Below are positions 26,150 to 34,829 of a DNA stretch of 41,845 nucleotides, piece by piece; positions within the stretch are counted from its first letter, which is position 1, and each line of letters begins with the position of its first letter. The position numbers were made by a program, and so were the translations under genes. Origin of the DNA: Desulfarculus sp. (lineage in GTDB: Bacteria; Desulfobacterota; Desulfarculia; Desulfarculales; Desulfarculaceae); NCBI GenBank assembly GCA_016218705.1, contig JACRDC010000107.1, forward strand, positions 1 through 41,845, given 5' to 3'. Below the pieces are notes generated by a model, which did not search any database, was not told the DNA's origin, and was given only the letters and a program-made list of their open reading frames with translations.

Positions 26150-27445
26150 ATGGAAAAGGAATTGCGGAAGATCAGCCGAAGAATGCTGCAAATGATCCTG
26201 AAAGAGCATGATTTGTGGGTGCGATACGATGGCAACCCAAAATCAAATGATAGGGCCAACCTGAGCGGTGCCGACCTGCACGGGGCTGACCTCCGCAAGG
26301 TGAATTTGGCCTATGCTTCCCTGAATCATGCAGACTTGAAAAAGGCGGACCTCAGCAAGGCGTATCTGCGCCAGGCGGACCTTAGCGGTACCGACCTGTT
26401 CGGGGCAAACCTGATTGACGCCAATCTGAAGGCGGTGAACCTGGGTAAGGCCGATCTGAGGCTGGCGGATCTGAGCCTCGCCGATCTGCGCTGGGCGGAC
26501 CTGCACGAGGCGGACCTGCGCGAGGCGGACCTGGACGGAGCGAACCTGAGCGGGGCGGACCTGCGCGGGGCGAAGTTGTGGGGGACTAGTCTGAAGTGGG
26601 CAAGGCTTGCCAGAACTCGCGTGTCCAAGAGGGAGGACCTGGCCGGCGCGCTGATAGATGGCTACGAGGGCTTTGTCTTCGACGAGGAGGACGAGGAAAA
26701 GGTCAAGGAGGACCGCGCCCAGCGCGATGACACAGCCGATCGAGCCTTTGGCACGCGGGCAGATGGAATCATCTCGTTCAATCTGCCCGACAGCTACGGA
26801 CCTGCCCAAGTGGGCCAGGTGTTGATCCTCATCACTTTCCTTTATGAGGGTGTGCGCCTGGCCATGACCGCGCCATTTGATTCGATTGACAATCTCTTCA
26901 ACAAGGCCATGCGGCCCGAGCTATACGGGGCCTATGGGGACCGCAATGCCCTGCGCATAGGCCAATTGACCAAGGGTTCGGTCTTTGGCGAAGCCGTGGG
27001 CAAGGGGGGATTAACCGAGTTTATAATTCAGCTTTGCACCATCAGGCAGGGTATCAGGACCAGAAAGGCCCAACTCCAGGCCGAGGAGGCCAAGGCCAAG
27101 CTGGAAATAGCCAAGACGGAAATGGCGGCCTGGGAAATGACCAACCACCCAACGCCTGGGGCTGAAACACCCGCGCTTGCGGCGCCCATGGATTGCTCAA
27201 CGCCCCGCCTATTAGCCAGCCCAGAGGAAAAAAAGGCCTTGGAGATGACGGTAAAGGCAACCTTTGGTGAATTGGACCACCAGCCCGAAAGGACCGAAGC
27301 CGCCCTCAAGGTGGTTGACCAAGCCACCAACTCGCTTTCCCTGCTTCAACAAAGGCTGGGCGGCGAGTTCAAGATAGATGGCAAGAACATCCCCCTTGAC
27401 CCTCCCGACGACGATGGCGAGTCCGGGGCTCCGCTGCAAGCCTAG
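26150..27445 (+). CDS. Pentapeptide-repeat protein with unrecognised C-terminal region
   Basis: A 431-residue cytoplasmic protein. After a charged N-terminal helix (1-35), about 23 consecutive A(D/N)LXX pentapeptides run from 36 to about 153, enough for some six turns of a right-handed quadrilateral beta helix. An acidic linker (EDEEKVKED at about 185) leads to a region at about 205-320 with LPDSYGPAQVGQVLILITFLYEGVRLAM and a K/A/E coiled coil at about 315-340, then a Pro-rich tail. I do not recognise this second region. Some pentapeptide proteins mimic DNA and protect gyrase, but most have unknown roles. Base composition is a little less GC-rich than in the neighbours. ATG 26150 is used, behind GGGGAGGCGGG; an upstream ATG at 26072 lies before the hairpin. 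Confidence 0.85.
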   Translation: MEKELRKISRRMLQMILKEHDLWVRYDGNPKSNDRANLSGADLHGADLRKVNLAYASLNHADLKKADLSKAYLRQADLSGTDLFGANLIDANLKAVNLGKADLRLADLSLADLRWADLHEADLREADLDGANLSGADLRGAKLWGTSLKWARLARTRVSKREDLAGALIDGYEGFVFDEEDEEKVKEDRAQRDDTADRAFGTRADGIISFNLPDSYGPAQVGQVLILITFLYEGVRLAMTAPFDSIDNLFNKAMRPELYGAYGDRNALRIGQLTKGSVFGEAVGKGGLTEFIIQLCTIRQGIRTRKAQLQAEEAKAKLEIAKTEMAAWEMTNHPTPGAETPALAAPMDCSTPRLLASPEEKKALEMTVKATFGELDHQPERTEAALKVVDQATNSLSLLQQRLGGEFKIDGKNIPLDPPDDDGESGAPLQA

Positions 27446-27453
27446 TTGAGATA

Positions 27454-27495
27454 GCCACAACCGACCCGTTTACGCCCCGTGGCGGGCACGCCACC
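27454..27495 (+). repeat. GC-rich interspersed repeat R1, partial copy d
   Basis: Bases 27455-27477 are identical to 17225-17247, then GTGGCGGGCACGCCACC as in copy a. The left block of the repeat is missing. It fills the gap between two convergent genes. Confidence 0.65.
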
Positions 27496-27854
27496 TACTC
27501 GTGCAGCGCCTCGGGCACGTCGTCCTCCAGGCGTAGCAGCACCCTTTTCCCCTTGCACAGGTCCACGCCCTCCCAGGTGACCTCGGTGCCGGTGGCGTCC
27601 ACCACCACCAGGTCCCAGCGGCAGTCGGCGGGCGGGCGCGAGAAGCTGATCCTGGCTTCCTCGCCGGGCATGAGCAGGTCGCGCTTCAGCAGGTTTTCCT
27701 GCCAGGTGGTGGCCTGGGGGGGCACCACGAAGAGCTTGTCCATGGCCAGGCCGGTCTGGTTGACCAGGGTGAAGTCGTGGCTGCCGGCCCAGGCTGGGCC
27801 GGCGGTCAAGAGCCCTAGTGCGAGCATCATGGCCGCGCAGGTTTTACACCCCAT
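27495..27854 (-). CDS. Small secreted protein of unknown function
   Basis: A 119-residue protein with a signal peptide (MGCKTCAAMMLALGLL..AWA, about 1-23) and a compact beta-rich mature domain: HDFTLVNQTGLAMDKLFVVPP, NLLKRDLLMPGEEARISFSR, CRWDLVVVDATGTEVTWEGVDLC. Two cysteines could form a disulfide. The pattern resembles a common proteobacterial family of small periplasmic proteins without known function. ATG 27854 is chosen because the signal peptide starts there and GGGGGA precedes it; the frame is open further upstream. It lies downstream of the flagellar cluster on the same strand's far side, 72 bp before the motE stop, but transcribed independently of it. Confidence 0.8.
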   Translation of the reverse strand: MGCKTCAAMMLALGLLTAGPAWAGSHDFTLVNQTGLAMDKLFVVPPQATTWQENLLKRDLLMPGEEARISFSRPPADCRWDLVVVDATGTEVTWEGVDLCKGKRVLLRLEDDVPEALHE

Positions 27855-27926
27855 CGCCGTCCCCCATTGGAGCCCTGGTCTGGCGCCGCCGGTCAATCTA
27901 GCACACTGGTGAAAACTGGCAAGTGC

Positions 27927-29003
27927 TCAGCGCTTGGCCGGGGCCGTGGCCGGTGGGGCGGCGGGGGCCGTGGGCTGGGCGGGCTGGGCGGGCTGCGCCG
28001 TGGGGGCCACGGGCATGCCCGGGGCGGCCACCGGGGCCAGGGGTACCGGCGGCACCGTGGGCGCCGGGCCGGTGGAGGCTGGCACGCTCTCGGGCTTGGC
28101 GCCGGCCTTGTAGGTCTGGGCGCCGGCCTGGGGCGGGGCCTGGGGCGGCTGGGCGGGAGCTTGCTGGGCCTGGGGCTGGGCCGCCGGGGCGGGCTTGGCC
28201 GGAGGCGGGGCGGGGGCCGGGGGCTGGGTACCGGCGGCGGCGGCGGCGCCAGCCATCTTGGCGGCCTCGCGGGACTGCTGGTGGCGGGTCAAGAGCTCGC
28301 TGATGCGCGCGGCGTGCTCGGGCTTGAGGGCGGACATGACCTTGCCCGAGGTGCGCGGGGCCATCTTGCTGAAGACCTCCACGGCCATCTGGTCGTCCAG
28401 CTTGGCCACCACGGCCCCGGCGGCGTCGGCCTTCATGTTGGAGAGCACCTTCACCAGTTGCTGCACCCGGCCCTCGCGCTGGTCCTGCTCGGTCTTGACC
28501 AGCTCCTCCAGCACGGACTGCACCTTCTTGAGGTCCTCGATGCGGGCCATGACCTCGGCCTGGAGCTTCTGCAACTCCTGGCGCTCGCGGGCCAGGCGGG
28601 CCTCCTCCAGGGCCAGGTCGGCGCGCTTCTGCTCGATGAGCTGGATCAGGCGGGGGTCGTAGGTGGGCGGGGCGGCGGGGGCGCCCAGGCCGGCGTCGCC
28701 CTCGGCGGGGGCCTTGGGGTCAAAGCCGGTGACGCTCTCCTCGCCGGCCTTGTCGCCCACCAGGATGTTGGCCGGCGTTTCCGGGGCCTTGCCGGCGGGC
28801 CTGTCGGGCAGGCTCTCGCCCGGCTTCTCGGCGGGCTTGGCCTCCTGCTTGGCGGCGGGCTTCTCCTTGCCCTTGGCCGGGGCGGCCAGGGCCTGGCCCA
28901 CCCCGGGGCCGCCCAGGGGCCAGGCCAGGAACAGGGCCACGGCCAGGGCCAGGGCGCAGGCCAAGCCCAGCCCGGCCAGGCGCCCAGGCCGCCAGGGTCT
29001 CAT
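27927..29003 (-). CDS. MotE-like flagellar protein with MgtE_N-type domain
   Basis: A 358-residue protein. A membrane anchor at about 10-40 is followed by a Pro/Ala/Lys-rich linker (about 42-115), a coiled coil (about 125-185: IEQKRADLALEEARLARERQELQ) and an MgtE_N/FliG-like helical domain (about 190-245: VKVLSNMKADAAGAVVAKLDDQMAVEVFSKMAPRTSGKVMSAL). MotE helps stabilise the MotC motor protein, and genes of this type often follow fliJ in flagellar operons. The last 110 residues are almost pure Pro/Ala/Gln, an unusually long tail. Its start overlaps the fliJ stop by four bases. Confidence 0.82.
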   Translation of the reverse strand: MRPWRPGRLAGLGLACALALAVALFLAWPLGGPGVGQALAAPAKGKEKPAAKQEAKPAEKPGESLPDRPAGKAPETPANILVGDKAGEESVTGFDPKAPAEGDAGLGAPAAPPTYDPRLIQLIEQKRADLALEEARLARERQELQKLQAEVMARIEDLKKVQSVLEELVKTEQDQREGRVQQLVKVLSNMKADAAGAVVAKLDDQMAVEVFSKMAPRTSGKVMSALKPEHAARISELLTRHQQSREAAKMAGAAAAAGTQPPAPAPPPAKPAPAAQPQAQQAPAQPPQAPPQAGAQTYKAGAKPESVPASTGPAPTVPPVPLAPVAAPGMPVAPTAQPAQPAQPTAPAAPPATAPAKR

Positions 29004-29446
29004 GACAGATTTCTCCGCGCGAAGGAACCCACCGCCACCTCGTCCAAGAGCCGTTGCTCCTGCAAAAGTTCCTCACGATCATAATCGGCCCGGTGGGTCG
29101 CGCGCAAGCTCTCCAGCACCTTGCGCTTCTTGGTGGCCTCCACCAGTTTTTGGCGGGCCTGTTCGGTCTGGGCCTTCAACACCGGCAGCCGGGCCTGCTC
29201 GCGCATCACCTGCAACCTAAGCACCGTGACGTACTCGTTGGCCAGGATGAAGTCCTTGGCCGGCATGCCCTGTTGCTCGCGCCCGGCCAGATCAAGGCGG
29301 GCGCGGGTGAGCTCGTCGCCCAGCCAGGCGATGTGCAGCTCGCACTGCTGCTGCACCTTCTGCATCTGGGCGAAGACGTTGAAGGCCAGGTCCTCCAGGT
29401 GGTGGCGGTGGTCCAGCACGGTCTGCAGGCGAAAGCGGAAGGCCAC
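29000..29446 (-). CDS. fliJ: Flagellar export chaperone FliJ
   Basis: A 148-residue all-helical coiled-coil protein with the typical FliJ start FRFRLQTVLDHRHHLED and heptads throughout. FliJ couples the FliI ATPase to the export gate. It begins with GTG (29446), eight bases after AGGAGA, and immediately follows fliI. The sequence is poorly conserved in general, so the assignment rests largely on length, start motif and position between fliI and motE. Confidence 0.88.
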   Translation of the reverse strand: MAFRFRLQTVLDHRHHLEDLAFNVFAQMQKVQQQCELHIAWLGDELTRARLDLAGREQQGMPAKDFILANEYVTVLRLQVMREQARLPVLKAQTEQARQKLVEATKKRKVLESLRATHRADYDREELLQEQRLLDEVAVGSFARRNLS

Positions 29447-29449
29447 GGC

Positions 29450-30766
29450 TTATCTCTCCTGCATGAGCCTGAGGAGTTGCTCGCGGCTGGCGGCCAGGTC
29501 CACGCCCTGGTCCTGGGGCTGGCGCAAGAAGCCGTTGATGCGCTCCATGAGGCGCAGGGCGCGGTCAATCTTGGGGTTGGTGCCCTCGGCGTAGGCGCCG
29601 ATGTTGATGAGGTCCTCGGCCCGGCGGTAGGCGGCCAACAGCTCGGTGAGCCCCCGGGCCGCCGCCAGGGTCTCGGGGGTGTTCAGCTCGCCCACCAGAC
29701 GGCTGACCGACCCCAGCACCTCGATGGCCGGGTAGTGCCCCTGGTCGGCCAGGCGCCGGGTAAGCACCACGTGGCCGTCCAGGATGGAGCGCATGGCGTC
29801 GGAGACCGGCTCGGTGACGTCGTCGCCCTCCACCAACACGGTGTAGATGCCGGTGATGGAGCCGGTGTGCTCGGTGGTGCCGGCGCGTTCCAGCAGGCGG
29901 GGCAGTTGGGCGAAGACGCTGGGGGTGTAGCCCTTGGTGGTGGGCGGCTCGCCCACCGAGAGGCCCACCTCGCGGGCGGCCAGGGCGAAGCGGGTGACCG
30001 AATCCATCATCAAGACCACGTCGGCGCCTTGGTCGCGGAAATACTCGGCCACCGCCGTGGCCAGATAGGCGGCGCGGATGCGCAACAGGGCCGGGCGGTC
30101 GCTGGTGGCCACGATGACCACGCTACGTGCCAGGCCCTCTGGCCCCAGGTCGCGCTCGATGAAGTCGCGCACCTCGCGGCCGCGCTCGCCCACCAGGCCG
30201 ATGACGCTGACGTCGGCGGCGGTGTGGCGGGCCACCATGCCCATGAGGGTGGATTTGCCCACGCCGGAGCCGGCGAAGATGCCCACGCGCTGGCCCTTGC
30301 CCAGGGTCAACAGCGAGTTGATGGCGCGCACGCCCACGTCCACCGGCTCGGTGATGCGCCGGCGGCTCATGGGCGGGGGCGGGTCGTTGAACAGGGGGTA
30401 CAGGGTCTGGTAGTCGGGGTCGGGGCGGCCATCCAGGGAATGCCCCAGGCCGTCAATAACCCGGCCCAGGAGCCCCGGTCCCACCTTGACCTGGCCCTCG
30501 GCCCCGGCGGCGGAGACCAGGCAGCCGGGGCGCAAGCCCCGGGTCTCGGCGTAGGGCATGATGAGCATGCTATCGCCCTTGAAGCCAACCACCTCGCCCA
30601 GGGCCGCCGGCCCGTGGTCCAGGTGCAAAAACACGCCGGCGCCCACGGGCAACATCAGGCCCTTGGCCTCGGCCACCAGGCCCACCACCTGGGTGACGCG
30701 GCCCATGTGCACCAGGGGGTCGGCCTGGCTCAAGGCCTGGCCGTAGTGGGCCAGCCGGCCGGCCAT
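29450..30766 (-). CDS. fliI: Flagellum-specific ATPase FliI
   Basis: A 438-residue F1-beta-like export ATPase. Walker A is GIFAGSGVGKST (Lys171), Walker B VVLMMDSVTRFALA, and between them lie VIGLVGERGREVRDF and VVATSD. The family markers YTVLVEGDDVTEPVSDAMRSILDGHVVL and PAIEVLGSVSRL follow. It energises type III export of flagellar parts at the cytoplasmic membrane. ATG 30766 shares its A with the fliH stop (TAATG) and has GGAGGAG upstream; a GTG six bases earlier is less likely. Confidence 0.97.
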   Translation of the reverse strand: MAGRLAHYGQALSQADPLVHMGRVTQVVGLVAEAKGLMLPVGAGVFLHLDHGPAALGEVVGFKGDSMLIMPYAETRGLRPGCLVSAAGAEGQVKVGPGLLGRVIDGLGHSLDGRPDPDYQTLYPLFNDPPPPMSRRRITEPVDVGVRAINSLLTLGKGQRVGIFAGSGVGKSTLMGMVARHTAADVSVIGLVGERGREVRDFIERDLGPEGLARSVVIVATSDRPALLRIRAAYLATAVAEYFRDQGADVVLMMDSVTRFALAAREVGLSVGEPPTTKGYTPSVFAQLPRLLERAGTTEHTGSITGIYTVLVEGDDVTEPVSDAMRSILDGHVVLTRRLADQGHYPAIEVLGSVSRLVGELNTPETLAAARGLTELLAAYRRAEDLINIGAYAEGTNPKIDRALRLMERINGFLRQPQDQGVDLAASREQLLRLMQER

Positions 30767-31704
30767 TACCACTCCTCCAGCTCGGGGGAGGCGGCCTCGG
30801 GTGGGGCTGCTGACGGCGCCGAGGCGGCTGGCGGGGCCTTGGAGGGCTGGGCAACGGCGGGCCGGGGTACCGGCGCGGCCTGGGGAACGGGGGCATCGCC
30901 GGGGACCGGGCCGGCCAGGGCCTGGTCCAGGGCAGCGGCCAGGTCCAGGCGCTGGGCCTGGTGGAAGGTCTCCTCCAAGAGGCTGAATATTCGCTGCCGC
31001 CTAGTGGCCAGGGTGGCGTCCACCTGGGACTGGGGTCCATCCACCAGGCAGTCGCCGGGGCGCAAGGCGGGGTCGGCCACCAGGTCCAGGTACTTGAGCC
31101 GCCCCATGCCCTCCAGCAGGCGGGGCCGGAACTCGCGCAGCCGCTCCAGGTCGTCGCCGTTGAGCCGCACGGTCAGGCGCTCGGCCTCGGCCACCCGGCT
31201 TATGGCCTCGCGCGCCACCCGGCGGATGAGGTCGGGGTCCACGGCGCCGGGGGCCAGCAGGATGCGGTCGGTGACGGCCTGCACCAGGGCGATGATCTCC
31301 TCCTCCAGCACCGCGAGAATGCCCTCGCGGGCGCGTTCCAGGACGGTGAGCGCCCGGCCCAGGTTGTCGCAGGCCGCCTCGATGCGCGCCTTGGAGGCCA
31401 CCACGCCCTCCTCCAGGCCGGCCTGGTAGCCACTCTGGTAGCCCTCATCCTGGGACTTCTGGCGGATGGCCGTGGCCTGGCCCTGGGCGCTGGCCAACAG
31501 CTTGTCGGCCTGGCGCTGTGCCACTTCCAGGGGGTTCTCGGGCCTTTCCTGGAGGTAGATGGGGATGAAGCCGCCCTCCTCCACCGGCCGGGCCGGGGCC
31601 TGGCCGGCCGCCGCGCCGGCCGGCGCGGCTTCGCCCAGCTCGGGCAGGCTGAAGTCCCTGACCCGGTGGCCCGGGGAGGGGCCGGGCTGGCTTTGGCTAG
31701 ACAA
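30766..31704 (-). CDS. fliH: Flagellar export ATPase regulator FliH
   Basis: A 312-residue FliH. A variable Pro/Ala-rich N-terminus is followed by a long helix with EGYQSGYQAGLEEGV and the conserved second half (EEIIALVQAVTDRIL, VRLNGDDLERLREF, DPALRPGDCLVDGPQSQVDATLATRRQRIFSLLEE). A Pro/Ala-rich extension of about 60 residues follows this, longer than usual. FliH holds FliI and controls its activity. The TTG start at 31704 overlaps the fliG end by eight bases and is preceded by GAGGA; no ATG fits. Confidence 0.93.
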   Translation of the reverse strand: MSSQSQPGPSPGHRVRDFSLPELGEAAPAGAAAGQAPARPVEEGGFIPIYLQERPENPLEVAQRQADKLLASAQGQATAIRQKSQDEGYQSGYQAGLEEGVVASKARIEAACDNLGRALTVLERAREGILAVLEEEIIALVQAVTDRILLAPGAVDPDLIRRVAREAISRVAEAERLTVRLNGDDLERLREFRPRLLEGMGRLKYLDLVADPALRPGDCLVDGPQSQVDATLATRRQRIFSLLEETFHQAQRLDLAAALDQALAGPVPGDAPVPQAAPVPRPAVAQPSKAPPAASAPSAAPPEAASPELEEW

Positions 31705-32710
31705 GGGCGTCCTCGGCGCCCTTGCCGCCGATCACCAGCTTGCCTTCCTTTTCCAGGCGGCGGGCGATGGTGATGATCTTCTGCTGGGCCTGCTCCACCT
31801 CGCTGACCCGCACCGGCCCCATGACCTCCAGGTCCTCCTGGATCATGGCCGCGGCGCGCTCGCTGACGTTGCTGAGGATCTTGGACTTGAGCGTGTCGCT
31901 GGCGGTCTTCAAGGCCAGGGTGAGGTCCTCGTTGCGCACCTCCTTGAGCAGGGTGCGGATGCCGCGGTCGTCCACGCTCATCAGGTCCTCGAAGACGAAC
32001 ATAAGCTGGCGAATCTGCTCGGCCAGCTCTGGGTCGTCCTCCTCCAGGCGGCTGAAGATATGCTCCTCGGTGGTCTTGTCGCAGTTGTTGAGTATCTCGG
32101 CCACGGCCTCCACGCCGCCCAGTTGCTTGGCCTCCAGGCCCTCGGTGGACAAGACCTCCCGTTGCAGCACCGTGTCAATCTCCTCCACGATGCCCGGAGG
32201 GATGACGTCCAGGGTGCTGAGCCTGAGCACCACCTCGTATTGCAGGTTCTCGGGGAACTGGCGCACCACCTCGGCGGCCTTGGACTTGGGCAGGTGGGCC
32301 AGGATCACGGCGATGGTCTGGGGGTGCTCTGAGCGGATGAAGCCGGCCAGGGTCTTGGAGTCCACCATCTTGACCCGCTCGAAGGGCACCGGCTCCTTGG
32401 CCCGGTCCAGCTCGGCCATGAGCGCGGCGGCGCCCTCGGCGCCCAGGGCCATCTGCAGGGCCTTGCGGGCCGTGGCGTCGCCGCCGATCATGGGCCCCAG
32501 CTCGCTCTTGAGCTTGCCCAGGAACTCCTTCAGGAGCTCTTCCACCAATTCGGGGTTGACGGAATCCACGTTGGACATGGCCATGCCCACCCGGCGAATC
32601 TCCTCCTGGTCCATGCGCTTGAACATGTCGGCGGTGAACTGCTCGCCCAGGGCCACCATGATGATGGCCGCCTTCTGCACGCCGCTGAACTTGTCGGTCG
32701 CCGATGCCAT
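31697..32710 (-). CDS. fliG: Flagellar motor switch protein FliG
   Basis: A 337-residue FliG. The N-terminal FliF-binding domain starts SGVQKAAIIMVALGEQ; the middle domain has the EHPQTIAVILAHL motif; the C-terminal domain carries the charged torque helix (VDDRGIRTLLKEVRNEDLTLALKTAS) and KSKILSNVSERAAAMIQEDLEVMGPVR. Length is normal. It forms the C-ring surface that meets the stator. It follows fliF after 90 bp with no obvious promoter between them. Confidence 0.97.
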   Translation of the reverse strand: MASATDKFSGVQKAAIIMVALGEQFTADMFKRMDQEEIRRVGMAMSNVDSVNPELVEELLKEFLGKLKSELGPMIGGDATARKALQMALGAEGAAALMAELDRAKEPVPFERVKMVDSKTLAGFIRSEHPQTIAVILAHLPKSKAAEVVRQFPENLQYEVVLRLSTLDVIPPGIVEEIDTVLQREVLSTEGLEAKQLGGVEAVAEILNNCDKTTEEHIFSRLEEDDPELAEQIRQLMFVFEDLMSVDDRGIRTLLKEVRNEDLTLALKTASDTLKSKILSNVSERAAAMIQEDLEVMGPVRVSEVEQAQQKIITIARRLEKEGKLVIGGKGAEDALV

Positions 32711-32800
32711 GATTTACTCTCCCAAACCGTTCGCTCTACCCATCGCGGCCCGTGGGCCTTGTTGAATTATACCCCTGGGCGCCCAATCCCACCGGGCGGG

Positions 32801-34441
32801 CTAGGGCTGGCGTATCCAGGCCCGCAAGAGGGAGGTGGTGCGCTCGGAGTCCTGGCTGACCAAGGCCAGTATCTGCTCGCGGGTGGTGATCTTGCGCGGG
32901 GCCGCCGGCTCCTCCAGCATGGCCGCGCCCTCGGCGCCGGCGGGCAGCTCCTCGCCGGGACCCACGCGGCGGGCGCCGGGGGCGCCGGGCCGGGCGGCGG
33001 CGGGCGCCGGCCGGCTGGCCAGGTAGGCGCTGACCAGGGGGCGGGCCACCAGGAGCAGGAAGGCCAGCACCAGGATCAGGTTCAGGGCCGGCTTGCCGTA
33101 CTCCTTGAGATAGTCCTGCCAGGCCTTGCCCGCCATGACCCCGGCGCTGGGGGCGATGGCGAAGGGCACGTTGGCCATGGTCACCTCGTCGCCGCGGCCC
33201 TGGTTGAAGCCCACGGCCCGTTGCACGATCTCGGTGAGCTGGCGCATCTCCTCGGCGGATCGGGGGGTGAAGGTGCGGGTGGTCTGGCCCTTTTCGCCGG
33301 CCTCCTCCTTGTAGGGGCCGTCCACCACCACGGCCACGGTCAGGCGCTTGAGCCCGCCCATGGCCTGGGTGATCTGCTTCTGGGTGCGGCTGATCTCGAA
33401 GTTGGTGGTCTCGCCCTCGCGGTTGCTTTCCGAGCCCTGCTGGGTGGTCTTCTGGCCGGGGGTGGCGTTCTGCTGGGCCAGGGTGTAGCGCTGGTCCGGG
33501 CTGCCCTCGGGGCCGGCGCTGGTGTTCTTGGAGCTGTCGCTGTTGCGGCTCTCGGAGCGGATGGCCACGGCCTCGGGGTCGAAGAGGTCCTGGGTGATGT
33601 TGGTGCGGGTGAAGTCCAGGTCGGCGGCCACGCGCACCACCGCGCGTCCCGGTCCCAGCACCTCCTCCAGCATGGACTGCACCTTGGCGCGCAGGGCCTT
33701 CTCGTAGTTGCGCTGGTAGTCCATCTGGCCGGCGGTGAGCCCGGCGGCGAACTCGGCGCTGTCGGTCTGCTTGCGGTAGATGAGGTTGCCCTTGGTGTCC
33801 ACGATGGTCACGCGGTCGTCGGTGAGGTCGGGCACCGAGGAGGCCACCAGGTGCACGATGCCGGCGATTTGGCTGGGGCTCAAAACCTTGCCGGCGCTGA
33901 GGCGCACCACCACGCCGGCGGATGGCTTCTTCTCCTCCTCCACGAACAGCGAGTCCCGGGGCATGACGATGTGCACCCGGGCCTCCTCCACCTCGCCGAA
34001 GCTGGCGATGGTGCGGGCCAGCTCGCCCTGCAGGGCGCGCTGGTAGTTGATCTTCTGTACGAAGTCGGTGGTGCCCATCTCCACCTTGTTGAAGACCTCG
34101 AAGCCTATGCCCTGGCCCCGGGGCAGGCCCTCGCCGGCCAAGGCCAGGCGGGCCTCGTGGAGGTTCTCCTGGGGTACCTTGATGGTGCCGCCGTCGCCCT
34201 CCAGGCGGTAGGGCACCTTGAGGTCCTTGAGCTTGGCCACCACCTGGGAGGCGTCGCGCTGGGCCATGCCCGCGTAGAGGGTCTGATACTCGGGCTGGTT
34301 GATCCACAACATCAGGGCGATCAACCCGCCCACCACCAGGGCGCCCCCGGCCATGAAGACCAGACGCCGGCCGGTGGACATGCCGCCCACCGCCTCCTTG
34401 AGCAACCCCAAACCCTTGGCCTTATCCTGGTCTTCCGCCAT
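32801..34441 (-). CDS. fliF: Flagellar MS-ring protein FliF
   Basis: A 546-residue FliF with two membrane segments (about 27-48 and 430-455) around a large periplasmic part. Ring-building motifs are present: QPEYQTLYAGMAQRDASQVVAKLKDLKVPYRL, ALQGELARTIASFGEVEEARVHIVMP and the VVVRLSAGKVLSPSQIAGIVHLVASSVPDL segment. The C-terminal FliG-binding tail ends ERTTSLLRAWIRQP. Transcribed with flgB, flgC and fliE. Confidence 0.97.
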   Translation of the reverse strand: MAEDQDKAKGLGLLKEAVGGMSTGRRLVFMAGGALVVGGLIALMLWINQPEYQTLYAGMAQRDASQVVAKLKDLKVPYRLEGDGGTIKVPQENLHEARLALAGEGLPRGQGIGFEVFNKVEMGTTDFVQKINYQRALQGELARTIASFGEVEEARVHIVMPRDSLFVEEEKKPSAGVVVRLSAGKVLSPSQIAGIVHLVASSVPDLTDDRVTIVDTKGNLIYRKQTDSAEFAAGLTAGQMDYQRNYEKALRAKVQSMLEEVLGPGRAVVRVAADLDFTRTNITQDLFDPEAVAIRSESRNSDSSKNTSAGPEGSPDQRYTLAQQNATPGQKTTQQGSESNREGETTNFEISRTQKQITQAMGGLKRLTVAVVVDGPYKEEAGEKGQTTRTFTPRSAEEMRQLTEIVQRAVGFNQGRGDEVTMANVPFAIAPSAGVMAGKAWQDYLKEYGKPALNLILVLAFLLLVARPLVSAYLASRPAPAAARPGAPGARRVGPGEELPAGAEGAAMLEEPAAPRKITTREQILALVSQDSERTTSLLRAWIRQP

Positions 34442-34508
34442 GTCTCAAATCCTCGCGCCCCTGCCGGGCCTCGATGCTGTTGGTCCCTGCGCTGCCTTGC
34501 CCCAGGTC

Positions 34509-34817
34509 CTAGAACTGCATGCGCATGACTTCGTGGTAGGCGTTGATGACCTTGCCACGCACCGCCAGGAGCAGGTTCATGGAGATGCTGGCCTGCTCCA
34601 CGGTTATCATGGTTTCGTGCAGGGTCTTGGTGCGCCCCACGGCCAGGTCGGTCATGGCCTGGTTGGCGCTCTGCTGCATGTTCTCCACCTTGGCGATGGA
34701 GTCCTTCATGGTGTCGGCGAAGCTCTTGCCGCCGCTTGGCGGCTTGGTCTCCTTGCGGCCCACGCCGGGGGTCTGAAGCATGTTGACGGAGGGGTCGTCC
34801 AGGCGGTAGGTGTTCAT
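34509..34817 (-). CDS. fliE: Flagellar hook-basal body protein FliE
   Basis: A 102-residue FliE: a flexible N-terminus, then FADTMKDSIAKVENMQQSANQAMTDLAVG and the highly conserved C-terminal helix MITVEQASISMNLLLAVRGKVINAYHEVMRMQF. It joins the MS ring to the rod. It starts 12 bp after flgC ends and ends 67 bp before fliF. Confidence 0.95.
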   Translation of the reverse strand: MNTYRLDDPSVNMLQTPGVGRKETKPPSGGKSFADTMKDSIAKVENMQQSANQAMTDLAVGRTKTLHETMITVEQASISMNLLLAVRGKVINAYHEVMRMQF

Positions 34818-34829
34818 TTAGGGCCTCCC

